Assembly: GCF_009870125.1 (NCBI RefSeq)
Contig: NC_046683.1
Location: 47,941,869 to 48,005,868, forward strand
DNA: 64,000 nt
Direction: 5' to 3'
Origin: Drosophila pseudoobscura
Lineage: Eukaryota; Arthropoda; Insecta; Diptera; Drosophilidae
Position 1 is the first letter of the stretch, and each line of letters opens with the position of its first letter. The notes below the pieces were generated by a model. The model ran no database searches and was not told the origin of the DNA. It was given only the letters and a program-made list of their open reading frames with translations. Below, piece by piece: positions 48,794-60,430 of the stretch. A program made the position numbers and the translations under genes.

Positions 48794-49960
48794 AATGACT
48801 CACCCTTTTAGGAACTTCACTTGGACGGAGAGCACTCTCTCCTTTTTGAATCTCTTTTGCGATGCATCCCACTACTACGAGCAATCGGAGTGGGAAGGAG
48901 ACGAAACTTGACGAATTTTCAACCACGCACGCACACACACTCACTGCTGGAACTCACGTGATCCACCGACAAAAAAAAGGGCGAGACAACGAAACAAATA
49001 CGCAGACTTTTAGACTTTTCACATAAAAAAAGGATTTACAAAAAATTATATGTTTATTTAGATATGCATACATATGTATATCATATATTTATGCATACAT
49101 ACATCACAAATTGCCGCGCTTTTCCCTCGCCGGGCTGCATTTCTCTCACCACTTTGCCCATTTCTGCGCTACACCCTTGAGCAAACATATTTTCTGGCAA
49201 TAAAACACATTTTTTTGCACCTAATCACGGCATCACTACACTAAACATCACTTCTAACACCTGCGCGACAATTTTCCCGTCGAATTTTCCGCCATTTTCC
49301 GAATTTTCACCGATTGAAACGCGGAGCCGACGTACTAGCGCGCGCTTTGGCCGGGTGAAAAAAGTGGAGTGAGAGCGGGCCAAATGAGTTCATTTTTTGA
49401 TCTCCTGTTCCTCTTCCTATTTGCTCTCCCACGCACTCTCTCTTTAGCGGCTTTTGCGAAAACGAAAAACGGAACGAAAAAAAATGGACACAACGAAATA
49501 GTAACACATTTTAGATTTTTACACATGAAAAAAAGAATTTACGCATAAATAATATGTTTATCTAGATTTATGTATATCAAATATATATACATATTTACAT
49601 ATATCACAAATTGCGGCACTTTTTCTTCATCGAGCTGCATTTTTGTCGCCATTTTGCCTTTTCAGCGCCACCGCCCATGATCAAACATATTTTCTGGCAA
49701 AAAAAAACACATTTTCTTTCACCAAAACACTTTTTTTTACACCAATCTTCACTACACTCCCGCGCGACATTTTTCCCGTCGAATTTTCCACCATTTTCCG
49801 AATTTTCACGGATTTTAACGCGGAGCAAACTTACAAGCGCGCGCTTTGGCCGGGTGAAAAAAGTGGAGTGAGAGCGGTGCAAATGAGTTCATTGCTCTTC
49901 TTCCTATTTGCTTTTTCTCCCACGCTCTCTTCAGCTCTATTTGCTTATGTTCACTCCTTG
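48794..49960 (+). repeat. Left arm of the foldback element, two tandem units
   Basis: After the terminal segment, unit 1 spans about 49,013-49,512 and unit 2 starts near 49,513 (period about 500, seen from the repeated ATAAAAAAAGGATTTAC / ATGAAAAAAAGAATTTAC landmark). Unit 1 carries CACGGCATCACTACACTAAA, unit 2 instead CAGCGCCACCGCCCATGATC, so the two are distinguishable. Confidence 0.85.
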
Positions 49961-50344
49961 CCTTTATCGCCTGCTTCTGCGAATAGTTATCAATTAATTG
50001 ACTTAAACTAAGTCATTTCACAATGAGAGATCAATTAATTGAATTAAATTTAGTAATTTTACCAAGCGCTGCACCTACACCGCCACCTACCGCCTCTCCC
50101 GTGTAACTCTCCCGCAAGTCACTCCATCTCACTCCCACTCCCACGCACTCTTTTGATCGCTCTTTTCGGTAGCAGAGGAAAACGACAAGGAGCATGATGA
50201 CGTTATGCAAGGTGGTCCAGCGGACCAGCGGACACCATACGCTCTTTTCGGGTCTTGGTTTGGTCCGTACCGCAGCAAACTTCGAAAGAGAGCTAGCCGA
50301 CCGACCACCTTGTATCATTTCATCATGAGCCAAAGTAGCCGAAT
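49961..50344. other. Central spacer of the foldback element
   Basis: About 380 bases separate the arms. They contain a direct repeat (ATCAATTAATTGA at 49,989 and 50,030, with related tails) and an inverted pair CAAGGTGGTC/GACCACCTTG (50,208 and 50,302). No ORF of note is present; the 100-codon reverse frame 50,031-50,333 is not recognised. Confidence 0.6.
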
Positions 50345-51953
50345 AGGGCGTGGTGGAGTGAGAACATAGGAAGGGGAGCAGGAGATCAAAGAGTCAACGC
50401 ATTGGCACTGCTCTCACTCCAATTTTTTCACCCGGTCAAAGCGCGCGTTCGTAAGTCGGCTCCGCGTTAAAATCCGTGAAAATTAGGAAAATGGTGAAAA
50501 TCCAACGGGAAAATTGTCGCGCAGGTGTGTGAAGTAAAGTTTAATTTATTGGTGCAGTGATTAGAAAGAAAAAATATGTTTTATTGCAAGGAAATGTGTT
50601 TGTTAAAGGGCGGGTCGCAGAAAAGGCAAAAAAAAAGAGTCAAAAGTGCAGCTCGGCGAAGGAAAAGTGCCGCAATATGTGATATATACATACATATGTA
50701 TATATATTTGATATAAATCTAGATAAACATATTATTTATGCGTAAATTCTTTTTTTCATGTGTAAGAATCAAAAATGTGTTACCTTTTCGTTGCATTGCT
50801 TCTTTTTTCGTTCCGTTTTTCGTTTTCGCAAAAGCAGCTGAAGAGAGAGTGCGTGGGAGAGAGACAAAATAGGAATAGGAACAGGAGATCAAAAAATGAA
50901 CTCATTTGCCCAGCTCTCACTCCACTTTTTTCGCCCGGCCAAAGCGCGCGCTCGTACGTCGGCTCCGCGTTTCAATCGGTGAAAATTCGGAAAATGGTGG
51001 AAAATTCGACGGGAAAAATGTCGCGCGGGAGTGAAGTGAAGTTTGGTGTAAAGAAAAAGTGTTTTGGTGCAAGAAAATGTGTTTTTTTTTGCAAGAAAAT
51101 ATGTTTGATCATGGGCGGTGGCGCTGAAAAGGCAAAATGGCGACAAAAATGCAGCTCGATGAAGAAAAAAGTATATATGTATATTTGACATACATAAATC
51201 TAGATAAACATATTATTTATGCGTAAATTCTTTTTTTTTCATGTGTAAAAATCTAAAATGTGTTACTATTTCGTTGCATCGCTTCTCTTTTCGTTCCGTT
51301 TTTCTTTTTCGCAAATGTTGCTGAAGGGCGAGTGCGTGGGAGAGAGACCAAATAGGAAGAGGAACAGGAGATCAAAAAATGAACTCATTTGCCCCGCTCT
51401 CACTCCACTTTTTTCAACCGGCAAAAGCGCGCGCTCGTACGTCGGCTCCGCGTTTCAATCGGTGAAAATTCGGAAAATGGCGGAAAATTCGACGGGACAA
51501 ATGTCGCGCAGGTGTTAGAAGTGATGTTTAGTGTAGTGATGCCGTGATTAGATGCAAAAAAATGTGTTTTATTGCCAGAAAATATGTTTGCTCAATGGTG
51601 GAGCGCAGAAATGGGCAAAGTGGTGAGAGAAATGCAGCCCGACGAGGGAAAAGCGCGGCAATTTGTGATATATGCATAAATATATGATATATATGTAAAT
51701 AAACATATAATTTTTTGTAAATCCTTTTTTTTCATGTGAAAAATCTAAAATGCGGTTTTGTTTCGGCTTTTTTTTTCGTTGGATCACGTGAGTTCCAGCA
51801 GTGTGTGTGTGTGTGCGTGCGTGCTTGAAAATTCGTCAATTTTCGTCTCCTTCCCACTCCGATTGCTCGTAGTAGTGGGATGCAGCGAAGAAGAGAGTCA
51901 AAAAGGAAAGAGTGCTCTCCGTCCAAGTGAAGTTCATAAAAGGGTGAGTCATT
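50345..51953 (-). repeat. Right arm of the foldback element, three tandem units
   Basis: Three copies of the GCGTAAATTCTTTTTTTCATG-like landmark (degenerate in the outermost unit) lie near 50,740, 51,220 and 51,714. The outermost unit matches left unit 1, including the TAGTGTAGTGATGCCGTGAT string, and the middle unit matches left unit 2, including GATCATGGGCGGTGGCGCTG. The innermost unit has no left partner. Confidence 0.85.
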
Positions 51954-54900
51954 CCGAATTTTGCTGATCTGACTCTCTTTTGCTTAGTGTGTTGACACGA
52001 ACTTTCGCCCTCTATTGCCTCACCTTAAATGAGCAAAAAATTTATATTCCTTAAGTTTGTGCTCTTATTAGAAATCATTTTGTGCGTTTCGTTTGCGGTT
52101 TTGTGTTAATTTCCTGGTCCCTTGGGAGTCTGTTAAAATGCAGCTCGGTATTGCGTAGGGCTGAGAAAATTGAAGTCGAGAAACAAATTCAGTGACTAAG
52201 ACAGTCACTGGGCAAATTCTTTGGGTGCTCACAAATATTTCATCGTTTCGATTTAAACTCCAATATAAAATTGCAGTGCATTAAAATAGGTGTTTTCTTG
52301 GGGTACTAAGCGCAGCCCTTGCTCTCCTTCTTCTCCTCTCATCGTAATGCAAAGGAGAAGAGCGAATCTGCCAAAATCGAGAGCGAACGTTTTTTGTGGC
52401 TGTTGCAGGTGGCAGTTGGTGCGAGCGGGATGGAGTGGCCTCCGATGTTGAGTGCTAGAGCGAAGGTCAAAGTCCAGATCAAGTAGAATGTCATGTCTAA
52501 TGTAGTAGACGTCTAATTTCATGTAGAAACCATGGAAGATGTAATATTTTTGTAGAATATTAACAAAAATCAACAATGAATAAGTGAAGTGGAGTATGCA
52601 GCGTTGATTGTGTGTGTGTGGAAATCCAACACCGATGTTTTATATGTGCCTTCAAGGCCCCAGTCCCAAGGTTTTTGAATTACTCCAAGAGCAGTACGAA
52701 AATCATCCAAAACCTCTTTGGACGGTCCCGGATGGTCGTTTTGTTTGCCTTTTTTCCGCCTTTCTCTCACATTAACATTGGAAAACCATTATGGCTGAGA
52801 GGGCGTGGCACGCGCCCTAGAGGCCACAGATTTATTGATAAGAAATCATCTTAAACAGCCTTTCGCAGCAGAAAGATCTACACTAAGAAAAATGCGTGTA
52901 AATATGGATGGTTTTGCCCACAAACGAAAGTTGTAATTTATTACAAATTAAAATAAATCAAAGACCAGAGAGGGGGTGAGAGGGGAAATCTGTAGCAGAG
53001 CAGGTGCTGCGGCTGGGGGGGAATGTCTCTATAAGTTATAGAAAAACCCAACCCAAAAATCATGGAAATCATTTGCATTTTGAGTGGAAACGAGTATGTG
53101 TATCACAAAATTGATAAACGTTAATTTCTTTATTTTGTGCACCGGAAGAGAAAACACACACACACACACACATATTTAAATGTAAATTTAAAGATAACCA
53201 AAACTGGAAAAAATCCAAACTAATTTATTAGCCAGCCACTAATAGATTTTACTGTTTTCCACAAAAAGCTGGACATACCCCCATCCCCCCCTCCCCCCAT
53301 CAAGTGTCATAAATGCAAATGACGCATCTTATCGAAAAATACCAGAGATATATGGATTCCGAGGTCTCTCAGCAGCAGCCGTCATAAAAAAGATTGAAAT
53401 TCAATATTCCTGGGGTGGTGGGGGGAAGCGCCCTTCAGAATAGACTTGTCTACATTTTTATGGAGCCAAAACAAAGAGAAAACGGTACAGGTAGAATAAA
53501 GTTTCAACACTTTAAAAAGATTTTTTTGAAACCATAAATTCCCCCATGGAAGGAGATGCAACCCAGAGATGCAGATCGCTTCCAACTGTCAAATGTCTCT
53601 TGCTGTTTCATGGACAAAAAAAAACACACAGAAAAACTCAGAAACAGAAACAGAAACAGAAACAGATTTTACAACTACTATACCGTGGAGGCAACGAACT
53701 TTTCGAGCATAAATCAACTGGATACAACTTTGTTTTGTTTATGAAAGTGCGGTTCGTCATGCTGTGACCATTTTGAAATTGACTGACAGACCAGAGACCA
53801 GAGAGGAGGAGAGTGGGGAGAGTGGGGAGAGTGGGGAGAGGAGAGGAGACCCCCTGTAGTGCGGAAACAGAAACAGAAACCCAAAAGAACAGCAGGAATT
53901 GAAGAGGTGGCCCCCGGTACGGCCTGGCAGGGAGGGGGGTGGAGGGGGGGACCTGCCTGGCAAATCCCCGACTGAACCGCAGACTAATTAAATTAATTGA
54001 GGTGATTTTTGTCACAGATATCAGATACCCGTTACCCCCCCATTTGTAAAGTGTTTCCAGGCAAAAAAAAAAAAAAAATATGCCTTTGGTTGGTATTTTT
54101 TAAAACGATTTTGCGCTCATATCGTAAAATGTTGAACGCATGTAATCCATCGATATTAATGACTGGTCATATTTTTTGTGCAAAGCGCCCCCCCAACCCC
54201 CCCCTCAATGTCCAGGCCTGTCCCTTTGTTGTGCTCTTTCGGGGCTGATTGAATGGTTATTCATATTTTTTGCAGAACATGGGGATACGCTGGGCTTTGC
54301 TGTTTTTTGGGCTTACATATATCCTCCCCAATTGCCAATTGCAGAGTCCGGAGTGCCCCCCCCGCCCCAAACCAAAACCTGTTGTCGCGCACTAAATATT
54401 TAACAAGCTATCAAAACCAATGTCAACAGCATAAAACTGAATAAATAATGCTTTTAAATGGTCGCACGGAAGCATTGCAACAAGCGAAACAGATCTCTCC
54501 ATGGAACCATGCTTAGAGCTCTCTCTCTCTCTCTGTGGAGCCGCAGGTGGCCCTAGAGAGGGTACACCGTTGCGATAGCTATCGACAGGGGCAGAACATG
54601 ACCATTTCTGGGTTCTGGATTCTGGGTTCTGGGGCAATTGTCGATTGTTGTTGTCAATTACGTGAACAAAACATGGTCGCAGGGCGCTCTGCATGAATGG
54701 AGCAGGAGCTGGAGCTGGAGTTGGAGCTGAGCCCCAAAGCACATCGTGTCAGAGCCAGATGGAACCAGCGGGCGATGTACCGGAACCGAAAGCCAAAAAC
54801 AAATGCAAAATAGCCGCTAAAACAAAGGGCTGCAGCAGCAGCATGGGGAGGGGGAGGGGTAGTGGTAGAAGGGGAGGCTGTGGAGACACGTCCGGGCAGG

Positions 54901-56340
54901 CGTTTAATTGGCATTGACCGAACGGGGGGAACGTCGAACGGTATGTGTTATTAACGATTTGTGGCATGGCTGGCAGGGCATTTGTCAATATGTCACAAAA
55001 ATGAACTCGAATCCTGGCAGTCGTAGAGCTGCCCCAGCTTTAATCCCACTGAATGTCGAAAGTGACCTTTTTAATTAAAAGCCAAAGTTGGGCCACCGTT
55101 GCCTCGGTTGCAAGCAGTTCGTGCCGCATTCGCATGCAACGGCCAAGGCGGGAATGGCTTTTGGTTATCTAATGTCTGGAGGCGAAGGGTCAAAGCACAG
55201 CGCAACAGTCACGCAGACCCCAAGAGGGGGAGGGAGAGAGCTACAGGGAAAAGTGTTAATAAATTTCTGGCCAAAAGTCTGGGGGACTGACGGGGGGACT
55301 GGGGGACTGGTGGCCCCCCAAATTAAGTTAACTCTTCGCCTCGTCCGCCCCTCTCCCCCCCTGCGCTCGATTTGCAAATAAATTTGTTTAATTCCCAGTC
55401 GACGGGAACAAGGAAAAGCAGCGAGAAATATTTTATAATGCCCAGAGACCCCCCGACCCAGAGGCGTGAATTCGGAGCACACAGCCCCCCACCCCGGGGG
55501 TAGCGAGGGGGGAGGGGGCAGTGGGCGGAAAAACGTGCCTGGGATAACTCAAGCTGACTAATTAGACGCCTCACTGTTGGCCGATTGGCTTTGCATTTTG
55601 TTTGGACTTTTCCAATTGGCAGCGGAGGCCCCCGAATGGCAACTAATTGGCATTTAAGGAGCTCCATCTACAGCTCCATCTCCGGCTCCATCTCCAGCTC
55701 CAGGTAAGTGCACTTTTAAGGCTGCTCAGAGATTAGCTGACGTTTGTCTACGTTTTGTTTATGCAAATCAGGCGACGAAGGGCCGCCCCCAAGGGCCTCT
55801 CCCATCATTCATATAATATCAATTAGTTGCATATATGTGTCCTCGATCCGCTGTTCTCTTTGGTCCTGTCCATGGAAAATTATTGGCAGCCGGACATCGT
55901 GGCTGTCCATACGGCTTCCTCTTTTTTTCAGTTTGCTTTTGTTCGCCTTTTGGCATGCGTCCGTTTGTTGGCCTGTTGATGATGCGGCCTGCTGGGCGGC
56001 GCAGGATGAGGCGGAAGTGCCCGATGACAACATCAATGTCAGCACATGGCAAACGTCCTCGACTGATTCCCTTATTCCCTTTTTTTCCCTACTTTTCTTT
56101 CTGTTGCAACACAAAAAGCTCATTTTGTGCCCCATCTTGAGTCTCCATCAAAATGAAATTTAACGGCGAAACACTCAGCCGCACATGCAGGATAAGCATT
56201 AACGTCTCATTTCAGCAAAGAGTTGACAATGCCAGGGCATAGACTGGGTTCTTGGGGGCTGCCAGAGAGGCTGAGAGGCCACGCCGCTCTTGCAGCTTTC
56301 CCGCTGATCCTTGGCGCCAGAAAAACCCTTAAAGTTTCAT
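51954..56340. other. Unique stretch, no gene seen
   Basis: It contains a CA repeat (53,157-53,172), CAGAAA hexamers (53,644-53,664 and 53,864-53,880), a GTGGGGAGA tandem repeat (53,812-53,838), an A run (54,063-54,078), a CT repeat (54,518-54,533), GGAGCTGGAGCTGGAG (54,706) and CTCCATCTCCGGCTCCATCT (55,674). A CAG|GTAAGT donor-like site at 55,702 has no convincing exon before it. No recognised gene. Confidence 0.55.
54573..54584. promoter_or_regulatory. Perfect 12-bp palindrome CGATAGCTATCG
   Basis: A self-complementary CGATAG/CTATCG site, built from the same half-site as the inverted GCGATAGT/ACTATCGC pair near 35.76 kb. It might be a dimeric factor site; there is no direct evidence for function. 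Confidence 0.2.
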
Positions 56341-57440
56341 ATTTTAATTAAGATTCAACATTTATACCATTCGGGTTTTTTTCGGGAGTGGAAATTGTGA
56401 TAAAGAAGGGGTTTTCTTTGCTTACATTTTGATAAAAATGTTATTTTTTAATGTCATCATTAAAATAATTATTCTCCTATTTAAAATAAATATTTTCTGA
56501 TTTAAAATGTATATTTCTTTTACATAAAATAAATTTATTTTTGATTTAATTCAAATATTTGTATATTTTGATTTATATGTTCGCTATTATTATTCTATAT
56601 TTAGCTAATTTCGTATTTAAAATATATTATATATATAAAATTATTAAATTATTAAATTTTATAAAATATATTTCATAAATCAAATAAATATATATTTGAT
56701 TTAATTAAAATATACTATTATTTTCTACTATATTTAATTTAAAGTGAATTTATTTATGTATATTTCAATTAAAAATGGTCAGTATTAAAAATAATCTTTA
56801 ATCATCTTTAGAATAAAGATTTGCCTTTTGAAAATAATTATTTTCTTATTAAAAATAAATACTTTTTGATTAAAAGTTAATATTTCGAGTATAAAGTGAA
56901 TATAAATATAAATAAATAATACATAAATATTTCATTTAATTAAAATATTTTCATATTTAGATTAGCATTTTCTCTATTTATTTTTTATTTATTAATATAA
57001 TATTTAAATATTTTTTTTATTTAAAAATAATATTATCTTATTTAAAAAAACCAATTTTATTGTTGATATAAAATAAATAAATATTCCATTTAATTGAAAT
57101 ATTTTCATATTTAGATTAATATATTTTGTATTATTATTTGATTCTATATATGTATATATTATATTTTTTAAGTAAATTGATTTATATTTCGATTAAGCAT
57201 GGGTTGCATGAAAGATGGTTTTAAATCAAGTCTTTCATACTTAAAATATATATGTTATGATTTAAATCTAATATATGTATATATCATATATAAAAAAAAT
57301 TAATATATCATAAATTTAAAATAATTTCATATTAAGATTATTATATTTTCTATTATTATTTTATATTTATATTATATTTATTTTTTAAGCTTTTTAAAAT
57401 TTAAGAACCATTAATTTAATGCCATTTATTACCGAATGTA
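56341..57440. repeat. AT-rich block with degenerate tandem units
   Basis: Segments containing AAATATTTTCATATTTAGATTA (near 56,943 and 57,101) and ATTATTTTCTTATTAAAAATAAAT or ATTATTCTCCTATTTAAAATAAAT (near 56,838 and 56,468) recur, followed by GATTTAA and TATTTC stretches. No gene. Confidence 0.55.
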
Positions 57441-57484
57441 AAAGTCTCAGAATTATCTCTTTCTTCAATGGGAAATGGGAACCA

Positions 57485-57541
57485 GGAGGAGCAGCAGCGG
57501 CAGGAGGAGGAGGAGGAGGAGGAGGAGGAGGAGGAGGAGGA
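57485..57541. repeat. (GGA)n microsatellite
   Basis: About fifteen GGA units after a short GCAGCAGC tract. Confidence 0.95.
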
Positions 57542-57899
57542 ATACTTTATATACACTCGTATCCCGCTCTTTAATCATTAAATCAATGCACATAAGACAA
57601 TTTCCCCAAAAAGTAGCGGATTCCATCTAATTATGCATGCCATCGACGTGCCAGCTGCTTAGGCCGTGCCCCTCTGCCTGCCCCACGCCCCACGCCCCCC
57701 CCCCCCGCTCCCACCCACCACTGTTTCCGCCGTGGGGATTGTTAGTTTTTTGGCTTAACCTTTTGCCAATTTAAAATTGGCTTGGCTCTGGGCTCGGGTC
57801 TGGGTTTGGGCTCTGACTCAAGTTCAAATATGCACAAAACATTTGTTCGGAGAGGCTGAAGATTTATATCGTATCGCCTGTTGTACGCTAGACACCCTG

Positions 57900-57921
57900 T
57901 GGTGGTGGTGGTGGTGGTGGC
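57900..57921. repeat. (GGT)n microsatellite
   Basis: Seven GGT units. Confidence 0.95.
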
Positions 57922-58373
57922 TGGTTGGTTCCTTGCTGCCTCTGGGGGCTGCCTCGTCTGCTTCCGTTTCGTGCTGGGGCTTTTTTTTCTCCTGCGATCT
58001 CTTTGGGGGCCTTTGGGGAGGCGGCGACGGTGACGGTGGCAGAGTCGATACAAATCGTTGAATTTCAAGTGCAAAACTTGAATATGCAATTGCATTTTGT
58101 TTCACGTTCTCGAAAGTACAGTGAACACGATGCATTGATGGACTTTTGGTTGCTGTGGCGAAACTGGCGGAAATTTCCATTTAGATTAAAATATCTCGAC
58201 TAATTTCGCTCATTCAACATATTCCGCATATTCGGTTCTGTCTCGGCGGATTCCTTTGTTTGGCCAAAGCCGGAGAGAGCATTTTTGGAGGTTTCGATGC
58301 CACTTGAGGCTCCTCCGGAGAGCTGGCAATTTGCATATTCACGCTGTGGATAGAAATCAAAGCAGTGGGTGCC

Positions 58374-58497
58374 AGCCAACCAGCCAGTCAGCCAGCCAGT
58401 GAGAGATGCAGTGGCAAGGTAGAGGAGTGATGGAGTGGGCAACATGCAAAATGTGCCTGCTGGGCAGACAGCCAGCCAGCCAGCCAGCCAGCCAGCG
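58374..58497. repeat. Two (CAGC/CAGT)n tetramer tracts
   Basis: CAACCAGCCAGTCAGCCAGC lies at 58,377-58,400 and a longer CAGC run at 58,468-58,495, with about 70 bases of unique sequence between them. Confidence 0.9.
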
Positions 58498-59740
58498 ACG
58501 AATCCCAAACCCCAAACCCCAAAACCCGTCGAGGCAAACAAAATTCAAAAATGTTTGGTGAATTTCAATTGCTGACAAATTTTGCCACAGAGAGAAAGAG
58601 ACAGAGGGAGAGAGAGAGAGAGAGGGGTGGGGGTGGCTGGGGGAGGGACAGAAGTGGAGTCATTGAATGGCGGACAACGACAGAGCGTTTTTGATAATAT
58701 TATTAGTGCCCGGTGAATGGCAAATTGTCCTTGAGGATATAAATGGAATTTGAAATTATTTTATCAACATTTTTGATTGCTTCCAGCTGAACAATTGTAA
58801 AAGGGAAACAGGAACAGGGACACCAGGATCCAGGAGCCAGGACACCCAGCACCCAGGAGCACGAACAGGATGAGGCAGTCATTGACTCTCTGATGGACGA
58901 TGCTTCTCTCATTGACAGTCCTCGCAGACTTTCATTCAAACTTTAATAATATGCACAAAAGTTATGAATGAGGTGAAGAGGGGGGTGTGGCAAGGGGGGG
59001 GGGGGTGAGGATAAAAGCAATATGTTTCATGGACTGTGGAAATGATAAATTTCAGAGTGGTCCTCCCGCCCCCAAATGAGTTTCGAGGCAGCTCCGATGC
59101 TAATTATTATTGCATGGAAGGAGGCCAAGGGAGGCCAGGGAGGCCACTCGGCAAGGACCCGGCAGAGAGGAGCACTTGCGGCCGGGATTTTAATCTAAGC
59201 AGATAAGGAAATTGCTTAGAATTCGAAATGTGCGCCGAATGGCCAAATCGAGCAGAAGTTATAGCCCAGCGCGGGCCCCAATACGGGGGCTCCCATTCTT
59301 CCTTTCCCTTTCGCTTTCCTTTCCCCGAATTCAGGTGTTAAGCTCCTGGATGGATATTTAAATGGGTTGAGTAAGGTTCAGTTTACCCTGAGACCTGGCC
59401 CGACCCGGCTTGGTATTTATTGAAATAAAGTTGACATTTCGACGGGGTGGTGGTGGGGCGGTGGGGCGGCGGGGCAGGAGGCTCGTGGTGTTCAATGGGG
59501 CATTGATTTTGAAGAGGTTTTTCGTGGGAAATGGCTCTGCTCAAAGGAGCTGCTGATGAGTTAATGAAAATTTCGACATTCCGAAGGCTCTGCAAAGGCT
59601 TTTGGGAGTCCTTGGATGGAAAAGATAAGGGAATTTTTTGGCTGGATATTTCTTTTTTTGTATTTCTAGTGTGAAAGGTGAGGAGCCACTTTTGTGATAA
59701 GAAATAATAATAAATGGAAAAAATAACAAAAAAAAAGAAA

Positions 59741-60430
59741 TAAATTAAAAAATTCCAAGTAAAACCACAAAAATACCAATCAACATCACCACAAAAGTTA
59801 CCAAAGAAAGGAACAACAAAAGCAAATAAGAATACCACAAAAAGGCCCAACAAACAAAAAAGTAGAGCAAAAAATAACGAAAAATATCGAAAAAAATACC
59901 AGAAAAATACCAAAGAAAAGTACCAAAGAACGAACAAAATAAAGCTACCACAAAAATACCAACCAAACACAATAGTATACCAAAAAGTACCAAACAAATA
60001 TAAAAAAAAATACCAAAAACAATAAAAAAAATAAAAAAAATAAAAAAATACCAAAAGTATAACAAAAAGTACCGAAAAATACTAATGAAACAACAAAATA
60101 AAACTACCACAAAAATACCAAACAAACCAAAGAGTATACCAAAAATACCATAAAAAATACAAAAAAACGTACCAATGAAAGGAAACAAAAATGGAAAATA
60201 TAAACAACATACAAACACAAAAGTATACCACGAAAATTTCCGAAAAAATAACAATGAAATACCAAAGACAGGACAAAAATAGCAAATAAAAATACTGAAA
60301 AATACCATACAGCACACAAAAGTATACCAAGAAGTTCCACAAAAAATGCCAAAAAAGTACCAAAAAAAAGGGGAAAGAATAGCAAATAAAATACCGAAAA
60401 AATACCAAATACCAGAAGTACTCCAACAAG
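59741..60430 (-). repeat. Minisatellite with GGTATTTTTGTGGTA core on the minus strand
   Basis: The plus strand shows TACCACAAAAATACCA and TATACCAAAAATACCA units. AAAATACCAACCAAAC at 59,953 and AAAATACCAAACAAAC at 60,113 are 160 bases apart with similar surroundings, and AGCAAATAA marks recur at about 59,820, 60,277 and 60,380. On the minus strand the core is that of the 44.2-45.06 kb array. F/Y/L-rich reverse frames up to 223 codons are artefacts of this array. Confidence 0.9.

Larger units (their letters stand above)
48794..51953. mobile_element. Foldback-type element: inverted arms built of about 490-bp tandem units
   Basis: Both ends carry AATGACTCACCC pointing outward, followed by about 215 bases of near-perfect inverted terminal sequence (landmarks ACTTCACTTGGACGGAGAGC, CATCCCACTACTACGAGCAA, TGCTGGAACTCACGTGATCC). 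Inside, each arm consists of tandem units of roughly 480-500 bases with landmarks GCGCGCGCTTTGGCCGGGTG and CATTTTCCGAATTTTCACCG. The left arm has two units and the right arm three. No transposase frame is present, so the copy would be non-autonomous. The structure matches known foldback elements of flies (long inverted repeats made of subrepeats), but I cannot assign a family. No target-site duplication is evident at 48,793/51,954. Sequence identity between the arms is high, implying fairly recent formation or gene conversion. Confidence 0.85.
57441..59740. other. GC-richer stretch with triplet and tetramer repeats, no gene seen
   Basis: It contains the GGA, GGT and CAGC repeats listed separately, a GA-rich tract (58,585-58,625) and GGAGGCCA repeats near 59,120-59,145. 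The tryptophan- or glycine-rich open frames here come from the repeats. Confidence 0.6.

Noticed and set aside
49604..51191. Open frames of 86-137 codons in the foldback arms
   Set aside because: They translate the inverted tandem units in several frames and copies. None resembles a transposase.
55702..55707. CAG|GTAAGT donor-like site
   Set aside because: The preceding sequence is a CTCCATCTCCGG-type repeat with no bounded exon.
59383..60054. 223-codon minus-strand frame resembling a membrane protein
   Set aside because: Most of it translates the GGTATTTTT minisatellite, and the C-terminal part is unrelated unique DNA.
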